From NCBI GenBank assembly GCA_905250075.1, contig CAJNOP010000002.1:501867-565866 (forward strand): a stretch of 64,000 bases of DNA, given 5' to 3'. This document shows, one piece after another, positions 48,127 to 59,500 of this stretch. This DNA comes from Rotaria sp. Silwood1. Taxonomy: Eukaryota; Rotifera; Eurotatoria; Philodinida; Philodinidae. A program made the translations under genes and the position numbers. The notes beneath the pieces are model-generated. The model searched no databases, had not been told where the DNA came from, and worked only from the letters and a program-made list of their open reading frames with translations. How positions within the stretch are numbered: position 1 is the stretch's first letter; each line of letters opens with the position of its first letter.

Positions 48127-51100
48127 TTAATGTAATCGTCTACGTTGAAATGGTCTTAAAAGCTTCGTTGATAAAGACGATCTTCGTACTCTTTCCGATG
48201 ATGTCGTTGATTCTTGATCATCTAATATTGAATCTGATATTTGAGATCTTCTATCATTTTGTTGTTGAGAATCATCACAGCTAAAATCGTCATTATCTAA
48301 TTGAAAATCTGGAATAGTACCAGTCATTGATGTTGTTTGTCTTGTTGATAATGGTATATCAAGAGATTCAGATATATTTCGTCCTGATACTTCTGTTGAA
48401 TTTATATTTAAATTATTAAGACCATTTGTTGAATGTGAATAAATTATTTTTGAATTATTATTAAGACGTTCACTTGATGAACGATTACTTGATAAAGCAT
48501 TGTTGGCATTTACACGTCGTTTTAATATTGATGGTGAAGAATTGGAATATTCAAAACAAATATCATTTTCACTTTTTGTATCTTGTTGAGCATTTTGCAT
48601 TGGAAAATATGAATTTACAACTAATCCACGAGCATTTATATTGCTAAAAATATTCAAAATGAAGATTAATCGTTCATGTCTTTTTGAAATTAACTAATAA
48701 CGACTTTGAATAGATCGATATAAGTTTGTTAAATCCATATGGACAAAAATTACACAATTAATAGAAACTAAAAACTTCCTTGACAAGTTATTGAGATAAA
48801 CAAACTTTGTTTTTTTGCATCATTTTTTTCTTAAAAAAAGAAACAAAGTTGTAACACTTCATTAAATTCAACATTAAGTTTTTCCCAAAAGAAATCTCTT
48901 AGAACGTACTGATAACAACAGTAGAAGTCGGTAAGTTTAGTTCAATTTCGAGTGTGTCAAAAGCGTTTCTGCATTTTGAACTGAGTTGTTCGAATAATTT
49001 TCGCTCACTATTTGGAAAAAACAGTTCCGTGTATGAAAAAAACTTCGTTGTTTTACTAAAATTCCGTTCTCAAAACAATAAAATTTTTCAGATAGTGCAA
49101 TTCTAGGAAATGAACTTTTGCAATAGTTATTTCGCTCGTACAATCTGTACTTTGAATCGAGATCTAGTCAACCCATAAATAACAATTGGATACATCAATT
49201 TACTCTGTATATACTAAGAAAAAGGTCAATTTTTAAACAATGTATTTTGTTTTTGTATTTATTTGTTGCTGTTTTTTTCCTGATTAAATTTCTTATGAAA
49301 TTTTCTCTGTAAACAATGTGTTGTTTTATTAGCTCGAGTAGATATCGTTTATTTCGAACATATCTATATGAATATTAATCTTCTAATTCAATGAAATTAT
49401 TTCATACCTATTTGTTTTATTAAATAATGGTGAATCATTACTTGAATTAATCAAACTATTCACATCAGCTGATATTCGTCTATGTCGAGAATTTAAATCT
49501 AAATAGAAGTCAAAGTTTGTATAAGAAAATAAAATCTATTATTCTTAAAAAACAAAGAAAAAGGAAAAGTTTAATATATATCATAATCATCATATTCTTC
49601 CTATCGTTTAGTCAGAAAGGACTATCATCCAATCCTAGATAATCAGATATATCTGAATTATCTTCTTTATTTTCTTTTATCATATTCTTTCTGAGAATTC
49701 TTGGTTAAAATAAAAAATAATCAAATTCCCAAAAAACATTAGAAGCAGTGTATATATGCATGCATGAAATATCATGGCTATTTTTCAATAGATGAGTACA
49801 AGCAACTCACCTAGAACACGTAAAACTAATCATAAAATTAAGACTGTTATTAGAACTATCACACTACATTTAGAAGAATAATCACCTGGTGATATAGTAT
49901 TAGTAATTCCATTATTCAATGATGTTTGCGGACTTCCACCTAAATATTGATTGCCACCTATAGATGATGACGATGATGATGAATAACTAACTAAATCTTC
50001 TCGATCAAGTAATGAAGCAATACGATTCCAACGTCTTTCACGTTCCTCATATTCATCTTGAACAATTGTTAAACGTTGTCTGAAGACAAAAAAGCAATCA
50101 AAACTAAAAACAACAAACTCATATAACTTACTTTGCAGCATTTATTAATTCACTTATATTATCCATACAACCCGTATGGGCTATACGTACAGCACCAAAG
50201 AAACCTCTTTGCATTTTAGAAATTTTGGTCATCTAACATATATATATATAATAGAAATAAAAAAATTAGATGTATGGTTTTACTTGTTCTTTAGCTGTAA
50301 GCATAGAACTTTCAGCTGATTTACGTTTAGCTTCAAAAGCCATTTCTTCAACATGATAAGTACGTTTAAGTAAATCAATTAATTCACTTGGCGGTTCATA
50401 TGATTGATATTGAGCTTGTTCTTCTGCTTGATGTAGTGCATGACGTAACTAATTCAAATTAAATTAAAGAAATAAGAATTTTTGTTTTATACAGTAAAAC
50501 CTCCCATAGTGGACACTCCTCGATAGTGGACACCTCGTTATAGTGGACACTTTGGGACTCGACCAAACGATTTTTGCTGTAATTGAACCTCCGTATAGTG
50601 GACACCTCCATATAGTGGACACCCCCATATAGTGGACACTTTTTCACGGTCCCTTTTGCATAAACAACCTCTATATAGTGGACACTAGTTATGAACTCAA
50701 AGAAAATGTCGCAATGACTACCGTCGATGATACAACATAATGACTCTTCTTTATTGATCAGGCGGTGGAATGAAAAAAAATACGTCTGAGTTATAGAAAA
50801 AGAAGACGTCCATCGTGTTAAATAGAGAAGACGTGTAGATAAATAATCGCATTGTAAAACTTGTGTCATTTTGTTACTATCATTAAGAAAAAGTGAACAT
50901 TTATCTGGATTCGAAAGCGGCGAAACAAAGTTCTATCAAAGACTATTTTGACAATTGTTAATTTTTCTATTTTCAAAAATTAAAATATATGAAAACAGAA
51001 GTAATAACTTGCTCTATCCGATTATCTTATTCACTAATACTTCAGATGCCTAAAATCGTGCCTACTTCTTCGAAAAAGATATTGTTCTTGAAAAACACTT

Positions 51101-54100
51101 AACCTCCTCATAGTGGACACCTCCATATAGTGGACACTATTGAAAGGTCCGAAGGGTGTCCACTATAGAGAGGTTTTACTGTATATGAATAAAATCATTT
51201 GTTAACGACATAACTTCACAGAATTAAAACATGTGTATTTCGAGACGAGATAAATGGAATACTGGGTAATATTTAAAAAAACCTAATATCCTGATTTTTT
51301 TCAAATCCTTCTATAAAAACATGTTTTACACTTTAGTTCTTTTATTTCTAAAAGATATCTTAACATTGAAAAGAATAAAAGGAAAAAGAACTAGAATGCC
51401 ACTCAAGTGAAAAATGTCCGAATATGATCTTATATGATATCTAATATTTCTAAATCTTGAGGGGTGTCCAAGGACTGAGGTTTGGGAATTCTTCCAATTC
51501 CTAAAATCACCAGCTAAAAGTGATATATCCCTCGAGGAACTGAGAACTGACCCTCAAGCACTTCATGAAACCTCCTCGGTTCGTCATCAATTCCTTGTCG
51601 TGAATAAATCACAAACCTTTGCAACGACAGTTCTCAAACCACGATACCTACTCATTTCCTCCCGTGGGTATTGACCGCCGACAGGTCCTCAGATAAGGAA
51701 TCGAGGAAATAACTAGAACTAACCGTCAATACCGATCGGGGGAACTGACACCAACATTAGCCACCATCATTCAAATCCCATAAGAAGGATCCAGACAATA
51801 ACAATTACCACACCAATGCGAGGAGGCGCCGGGGAACTAAGGAATTGTGACAGTTCCGTTGACAGTTCATAGGAACTGAGGTGGATACCTAGAAACTTTC
51901 TAGATATCCACCTTGGTTCCAAGGAACTGTCACAGTTCTCCAGTTCTTCGGCTTTTTCTATATATGGTATAATTTTAGTATCTAAAGAGTACTACGTCAT
52001 TACCTCAATTCTGTCGGGGAACTGAGGGTAGGTACCGTGCAGGTATCCACCTCAGTTCCTAGGAAGTGTCAGCAGAACTGTCACAATTCCTCAGTTCCCT
52101 GACTTTTTTCTGTATCCGATGTGATTTTAGTATCTAAAGAGTACTACGTCATTACCTCAATCCCCCTGGCGAACTGAAGGTAGGTACCATGTAGGTATTC
52201 ATCTAAGTTCCTAGGAAGTGTCAGCAGAACTGTCACAATTCTTCAGTTTCCCGTCTTTTTTCTGTATCTGATGTGATTTTAGTATCTAAAAAGTACTACG
52301 TCGTTACCTGAATTCCTCGTGGAACTGAGGTAGATACCTAGGAGGAACCTACCCTAAGTTTCTATTACTTCGAGAAGGATTGATTAGCTGAGTCGTATAC
52401 CCTTTCGATAATAGGGATAATTCTTTAGTTTTCCTGGGGAATTGGTCATGAAAATTTCAACCAAGGAATTGTCATTTAGAACTGGGCAGAACTGTGGGGG
52501 ATATGTCAAGGGAACGAGAAGGATTGAGGCTTTTGATTTTTTTCTGATATAAACTCTATACTTCTTGGGAGGCTTTCTTGATTCATTTAAGGCAGCATAG
52601 ATACGAGGGAAAGATTTAACTTCTGCTGACAGTTCCTGGGAAATGAGGTGGATACCTACGCGGTACCTACCCTCAGTTCGCCAGGGGGATTGAGGTAATG
52701 ACGTAGTACTCTTTAGATACTAAAATCACATCGGATACAGAAAAAAGTCGGGGAACTGAGGAATTGTGACAGTTCTGCTGACACTTCTTAGGAACTGAGG
52801 TGGATACCTGCACGGTGCCTACCCTCAGTTCCCCGACAGAATTGAGGTAATGACGTAGTACTCTTTAGATACTAAAATTATACCATATATAGAAAAAGCC
52901 GAAGAACTGGGGAACTGTGACAGTTCTGCTGACAGTTCCTTGAAACGAAGGTGGATATCTAGAAAGTTTCTAGGTATCCACCTCAGTTTCTATAAACTGT
53001 CATAATTCCTGAGTTCCTCGGCGTCTCCTCCCATTGGTGTGGTAATTGTTATTGTCTGGATCCTTCTTATGGGATTCGAATGATGGAGGCTAATGCTGGT
53101 GTCAGTTTCCCCGATCGGTATTGACGGTTAGTTCTAGTTATTTCCTCGATTCCTTTCTGAGGGATTGTCGGCGGTCAATACCCACAGGAGGAAGTGAGGA
53201 AATGAGAAGGTACCGTGGTTTGAGAACTGTCGTTGCAAAGGTTTGTGATTTATTCACGACAAGGAATCGATGACGAACCGAGGAGGTTTCGTGAAGTGCT
53301 TGAGGGTCAGTTCTCAGTTCGTCGAGGGATATGTCACTTTTAGCTGGTGCGTTTAGGAATTGGAAGAATTCCCAAAACTCAGTCCTTGGACACTGCTGGA
53401 ATATTGTCTGAAAAGTAACCTTTTTAAAGAATCGAAAACTAGATATGTTTCACTTCGCTTGAAATAACCTCATATATGTTACTATTTATTTACTTGTTCA
53501 AGTTCTTTTAAAGCTAATTGAAGTTGACCTTCACGATCAGCAGTTGAACCACGGCGTTGTCGATATTTTTCAGCTTCTTCCTAACGAAAAACAAAACTTT
53601 TTTTGTTATTTTTCTGTTTCTTCAATAGAACATAACTATTTTTGTACTTTCGTTCGTTGCACTTCAGTAAACCAAGATTTTAACAAACCACGATCAACTT
53701 TTGTTTTATCTTTTAATTCATTTTCCATTGCTTTAACTCTTTTAAATTAAAAAAGTTAATGTCAATATAATTATTCAATTAAATTTTCTTACTTTACAGT
53801 TACAGCTTTTAGATTGCCTTCAGCGTTTTGTAATGTTTCAAGTTCTTTTAACATTAATTTCATAGTTTCTTGAGTTTTACGATGACGTAAAAATGCATAT
53901 AAACAAGCACCAAAAGATATCGATAATGCTGACATTAATATAATATCTTTTATTAGATTATGTGTCTCTAAATAAAACAAAAATCGCATTTAAAGGAAAC
54001 ATAAACAAAACCAAATCAATGAAAATTTACGTTTTGGAGGACCAAATAAAATAACGTCTGTTGCTTTAATAACTAAACGTCGTTTATGTCTTGGATCACG

Positions 54101-54862
54101 TATTTGCATAATAGCTGAAAGATAATGTTTTTGATTAGCTGCTAATCTAAATAAAATTAGAAAATTCATAATTATGACTTAACAAAAAAATTTCTTCATT
54201 CAAACCTTGGAATCATTCGACCATCGATTTGATTACGACGAAAATTGTCAACATAAATTGGTAAATGAACATAATTAACAAGCCAATGAACAACATCATC
54301 ATTACTCCAATTATAAACTAAAACCATAACAAAAAACAAATGAAATAATAAAATAATTTCAAAGAATTAATATCATGAAAAGTTACCTGCGCTCTTTTCC
54401 CATTGTGTCCATAGATCATTAAATGTTATTCGTAAATTGGCATCTTGAAATTGACGGTGTCGAATAGAGTCTGTGTTTGATTCTAGTTCTTCTTTTATAA
54501 ACTAAGAAAAAAAAAACAAAATTTTCATTTGAAAGACAAATATAATAATTTCATTATACAAAAAAAAATCTTACATCACTACTTTCAGATGCTTCAATCA
54601 TACCATCTTTATCATCGTCCATTTGTTCATGTATAGCTTTTATTGCTTCACGACCAAGCCGATCTTTATCAGCATCAACACATAAATAAAAAGCTCCCGT
54701 ACAATCTAAAAGAAAACACAAAAACAGAAATAATAATTAATAAAATTCAGTAATAAAGAATAATTTACCTGGATCAGGAATATTATAAGCAATGTTATTA
54801 TTTAACTGGCATGATTGAAATAAGTTCAGAAATAAAATAAGATAAATAACTATTGGACACAT
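48127..54862 (-). CDS. STIM: STIM paralogue B (ER calcium sensor), full-length with polybasic tail
   Basis: Thirteen exons: 54862-54769, 54705-54575, 54501-54387, 54317-54206, 54146-54031, 53967-53793, 53738-53648, 53580-53494, 50448-50284, 50232-50132, 50079-49886, 49498-49408 and 48643-48127, giving 662 residues (human STIM1 has 685). ATG 54862 opens a signal peptide (MCPIVIYLILFLNLFQSCQ). The canonical EF-hand loop DDDKDGMIEASE is at 61-72, a SAM domain at about 114-180, a membrane helix at about 197-216, then coiled coil. The CAD/SOAR region is at about 324-424, with RGFFGAVRIAH matching the human TLFGTFHVAH segment that contacts Orai. A Ser/Asn-rich tail ends LLRPFQRRRLH, a basic cluster like the lipid-binding C-terminus of STIM1. 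Exons 2-6 and 8-10 have the same lengths as in copy A. Intron 8 (3.0 kb) carries two mobile elements; intron 12 is 764 nt. Confidence 0.95.
50492..51181. mobile_element. Tigger/pogo-like non-autonomous element with tandem terminal subunits
   Basis: Ends read CAGTAAAACCTCCCATAG on the left and TATAGAGAGGTTTTACTG on the right, flanked by TA (50490-50491 and 51182-51183). Termini of the form CAGTAAAACCTC...GGACACC are typical of TcMar-Tigger elements as I recall. The unit ATAGTGGACAC is repeated seven times in the first 200 bases. It occurs twice more in direct orientation near 51108-51138 and once inverted at the right end. An ORF at 50869-50459 (-) arises from this repeat and is not a gene. 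There is no transposase. It sits in intron 8 of STIM B. Confidence 0.85.
51464..53393. mobile_element. 1.9 kb foldback element with internal tandem repeats
   Basis: The left end reads GTGTCCAAGGACTGAGG and the right end AACTCAGTCCTTGGACAC. The arms (about 51464-52340 and 52620-53393) are long, closely matching complements, including runs such as GGATCCAGACAATAACAATT and its complement. Each arm contains tandem units of roughly 140 bases. These carry TAGTATCTAAAGAGTACTAC, a GGAACTGAGGTGGATACC motif and its own inverse, and AACTGTCACAATTCCTCAGT. The element is visibly richer in G+C than its surroundings. No protein frame is present and I resolved no target-site duplication. It lies in STIM B intron 8, beside the Tigger-like element. 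Confidence 0.9.
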
Positions 54863-56585
54863 CAAATCTATAGGTGTAGGAAAAGAAAATGTGACTACGT
54901 TTCATATGGAGAATATGGTTGATTTGATATATGAATATTTTTATTTAATTAGAAAAGAAGAACATAACTATAGGTAATAATATTTGAATATCAAAACAGT
55001 AAAAAGTAAACACTGTGACTGAAGAAATAAAGTTGTTACTTGCTCGAACCATGTGGTCATAGAAAAACGAAATATATTGCCTTGCGTCATATTGTTGTCA
55101 TTCGGATGATTAAACACACTGAATATTTATGTACCAATCAGCCCTCCTCATATTTACGTATGCAGACATCACACATTATTTTCAAGGAGAGAACGAGGAA
55201 TAGTGGAGCTTATAACTCAATCAAAGTTGTTTTTAATTACCACTCATAATAAAATAAAGAACGTATATTGTGGATTCTAATCTGATAAATAAACTAGTAT
55301 GGATACGTATGTATACATAAGTGCAAAAAAAAGATGCCGTTAGAGTATTTCTAGATTTTTGTTTTATTCGAAGCGATGAATAATAAAACTTATTATTTAA
55401 ACTCATAAATTGCTTGTTTACTGTAGTCTACAACTATTCTAATGAATATAAAATACGTTCTTTTTTTTTTTTTGTCGAGTCAACAACGAGAAGGTTTCTA
55501 CAAGGAAAAAAATCGATTAGCACTTCTATGTTAATTAGGTCAATTACTCATCGGCTGGCGCAAAGATCAGGTCAATTAGCCACTTGTGATGGATCCTTTA
55601 GGAACCTTTTTTTTGTAAGAAAAAACTGCAGATTTCCATAGATGATCAGAATTTTCCCATCATACATGACAAAAAAAATCTAATGTATGTCAGGCTTTTT
55701 TGGCACTTGTTGACTCAAAAAACCGTACTTCTTTATTCATCGTTATAGCTGTAGATTGCAGGATATACGAAATATATTAATATTAAACATTTTATTATGC
55801 ATCGTTACCTATAAATGAAATCTGGAATGTTCCAATTATATTCTGTTTTTTTGCATGCTATCGTATATACCTAAATGAAGATATTAGTGGTACAAATATT
55901 GGGCTTTGTTTTTGTTAGATGTATTTTTCGATAAGACTGAAGTATGAGAGAAAGAAGAGAAAAGAATAACAAAACAGTCGTCAGCTTTTGCCATCTGTTA
56001 TGTATTCTGTCTCTCATGTGTAACTGACATTTTCCTAATAATCACAATATATATATATAGTCTCTCATGTGGCAGATATAATCAAACATTATACACGCAC
56101 TTATCTTGTCTCATCATTGTCAAAAACTTAAACAAACAAAAAATCAATAATATTATTACTTTAGATGTTAATCAGCTTATTATTTTTAATCATATTGTAA
56201 AATGATTTATTACCAATAAAACAAAAATGGAATCAAATCTATTGATAATACATATTACTAACATAACTAAACTATTTAAAGATTATTCTTTTTGATTTGA
56301 TGTAGTTTTAAATAAATATTTACTTAACGAAAGAAGTTTCTATTAAAAAACTTACCAATAACGATGCTTGATCGATTGGTCTGTATTAATACTAAACTAA
56401 CAATTATTTTCCCTTCTTTCTTTCTTTTCTTATGAATCAGTATATTCTATAACACGTTGTAAGTAGATGTTTCGTATCCAATAGAAAAACTTCTAAAATT
56501 TATTTCTATTGGATAAAGATAAATACATTCGAAATACTCATAAAATAAAAATTAGATCTTATTTAAAAAAAAATATTCTTTTACA
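54863..56585. other. divergent promoter region of STIM B and MMS19
   Basis: 1.7 kb between the start codons of two genes transcribed away from each other. It is AT-rich. An ORF at 55414-55641 is unsupported. I see no defined promoter motif. An AG acceptor-like site (CACCTATAG) lies just upstream of the STIM B ATG. Confidence 0.5.
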
Positions 56586-59500
56586 ATGAATTGTCAAACA
56601 TTAATTGAAAAATATGTTAATGATCGTGATGAAACGATTGTTCACCAACTAGGACAATGTATGTAAAAGAAACCACTCGAGTAATCTTTACTTTTTTTAT
56701 TATTTTAATTTAGTTTTGATAACAAAAGAATTAATATTAGTAGATTTTATTGTTAGCATTGGGTAAATGAAAAGAAAAAAAAATTTTTTCTGCCACTTTT
56801 AAAAAAAAAAAAAAAAACGCCATTGTTTTTAGTGATTCTCTTCAAAGCATAGAATTATCAAAACGATCTTTGGCTTTAATATTAGTTGCAAATGTTCTTG
56901 AATGTTTACCAAATACATTTTTAGAATCAAACGAAAGTAAAAAATAAAAATAAAAATAAAATAAAGATTTATTTAATTATTTTCAATAATTTGTTCGTTT
57001 CTTGTTTTTATTTAGTTCATCATTTAGTTGTCTTTATAAGTGCAAAAATGGGTGATCATAATGTACTAATACAACCATCTGTTCAATTATTTCGTATTTT
57101 AGTAAAAAGAAAAAAAAAAAACGTTTCTTGGAAAATAATTTTATTGAGAATTTTTTGTTTCTTGTTCTAGGCTAAACAATCAGCTATTACTGATGATGAT
57201 TGCATAATAATAATAAAATCAATATTTTCTGATGTTTATGTACAATCATTTCCACAAGCAAGTCGATATAATGTTTTTGTTATTTTATTACATTTTTTGT
57301 TACATCGTCTTGATGGTAAATAAATAGAGATTTGTTGTATTTTGAAATGTTTGACATTTTTCTTTTTATTATAAAGCTGTTCGACAACTTGGTAGTGATT
57401 TTGTTTGTAATTTTATACAATCTATGGATGGTGAACGTGATCCAAGAAATCTTGTTCTTTGTTTTCAATGTTTACAATATATGACGAAATATTTAGATAT
57501 TGGTAAAACAAAAAAAGAATTGATAATTATTAATATAAAATTTTTGTTTTTTCTTTTGTATTTAGAACCTTATAAAGAAGAATTATTTGAAGTTGTTGCA
57601 TGTTATTTTCCAATGGAATATAAACCGGTAAGAGGTTTTTTTTCTTCTTGATTTTAAGTTATCAATTTGTGTTCAGGTTAAGAGTTTGATGAAAATAGAG
57701 AATCTTGTTTATTATTAATCATAGTAAGAAGAGTGGATATCATACCCGAGATCTATCCTTCGGCCTATTATTTATTTGTTTATACGAGAAATTTAAGAAA
57801 AAAAGAAATCCTATCTCTTTTTGTTAATGATCTGTTTATATTGATTACATTTTGAATCTTGTATTTTGATGCTTGTTTTATTCATCCTTACGATGTCAAG
57901 TACTTTTTTTTTATTATTCATATCATCATTATATTGTAAAGAGTTTTTTATATAAATAGTACATCTATGATATTTGATATCGTACCGCATATATAGACAA
58001 GTTTTTGTTTTGTTTGTCAAAAACGTGATGAAAAGATCATCTTGTTCGAACAAATTTTTGATGACCAGACCTACATTCTACAAAACAAAATGATTAAGTA
58101 ATAATGTACGACAGAATGCTGGATAGAAGGATGAAAATCATTCTATCATGTACTCTGTGATTAAATGAATGACTATTACGGTAGCTTGTCAATAACAGAA
58201 AACTATTTTGGACTGTTTCATAGAGTTAAAGCTGTGTAAGTACTTTAGTATTTTATTTCATACAATTACGATCGTCGACATTTTGCTTTGACTTTCATTC
58301 AAACCGATGCAGAATTTTTTTATATTACAAAACTATGTGTATGAATGTTAGCTTTGAGCTAGTTATTGGAGTGGAAAAAGTATCACAAGTTGACATACTC
58401 GAGATTATTTTTTACGAGTACTTTTACTTGAAACACTCTTGTCATCTTAGTAACAAGCTCAATAATAACACCCATTGACATAGTTTTGTGACCTGAAAAA
58501 ATCTGTATCGATTTGAATGAAAATCAACTAAAAAAAATGTCAACGATCGTAATTCTTTTAAACAAAATACTGAAGTATTGGAGAACAGTCCTTGCCGAGC
58601 TCTCCATAGAGTAGTAACCGATTGATTTAAATCTTAAGTTGTAATCATGGATACGAAGATCTTTCGTGGTATTTTATATGTTGAATATTAACGCATTCAA
58701 ATATTTTACTAAGCAAGTATAGTGTTCTTGAACTAATAAACTTTTTCCAGATTGAATTAGAAATTTGACTACGTGCAAAAGAAATGTTCTACAATTACCT
58801 AAAGCTTATAGAGAAAAAACGATTTTGAACAATTAGAATTTCTTTTTTGTTATCTTCGAATTATGGAGTACAAATAATTTTTCTTTTAAGATTATGAACA
58901 AAGACATAAAATATACTATTATTAAAATGATAACTAATTTCATTTGTATCTTTTTTTTTTGTTTGTAATAGAAAGCAACAAATAATGAAACTGAAGAAAC
59001 AATTACACAAGAACAACTTGTTCTTTCATTGCGTAATGTTTTAACATCAACCGGCAAATTCGCTCAATATTGTATACCAATGTTAATTGAAAAACTTGAA
59101 TCGCATATATCCAGTGCTCGTTTAGCTGCTATGGATGTTTTTGTATGTAATCCAATAATTGAATTATTTTGTGTTTTTTTTCCGTTAAACAGAAAATCTT
59201 TTTATTCTAGATTCATTGTATTGATGAATATGATGCTCGTGATATGAGTTCACATTTAGTACCATTATGGAATTTATTTAGTAAACAGGTATAGAAGAGA
59301 ACAAAAAATAATTATAATAAAAAACGAATCTTTGTTTTTGAAGGCTTTATGTGCTGAAAATGAAGAAATTGAAACATGTGCACTTCAAAGTATAACTGCA
59401 TTAATGCAATTAATTGGAAAAACTATTCAAAATGATGAAACAGAAATTTCAACAAAGAAATTTGTCGATCGAGCTATTCGAGGTGAAAGAAATAATTGAA

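Noticed and set aside
50459..50869. A 136-residue minus-strand ORF with repeated VHY-like motifs
   Set aside because: It is the translation of the ATAGTGGACAC terminal subrepeats of the Tigger-like element.
56755..56766. Six-base microexon CATTGG in MMS19 intron 1
   Set aside because: Including it shifts the next exon into a frame with TAG. Using the donor AT/GTAAAA for exon 1 keeps the frame without it.
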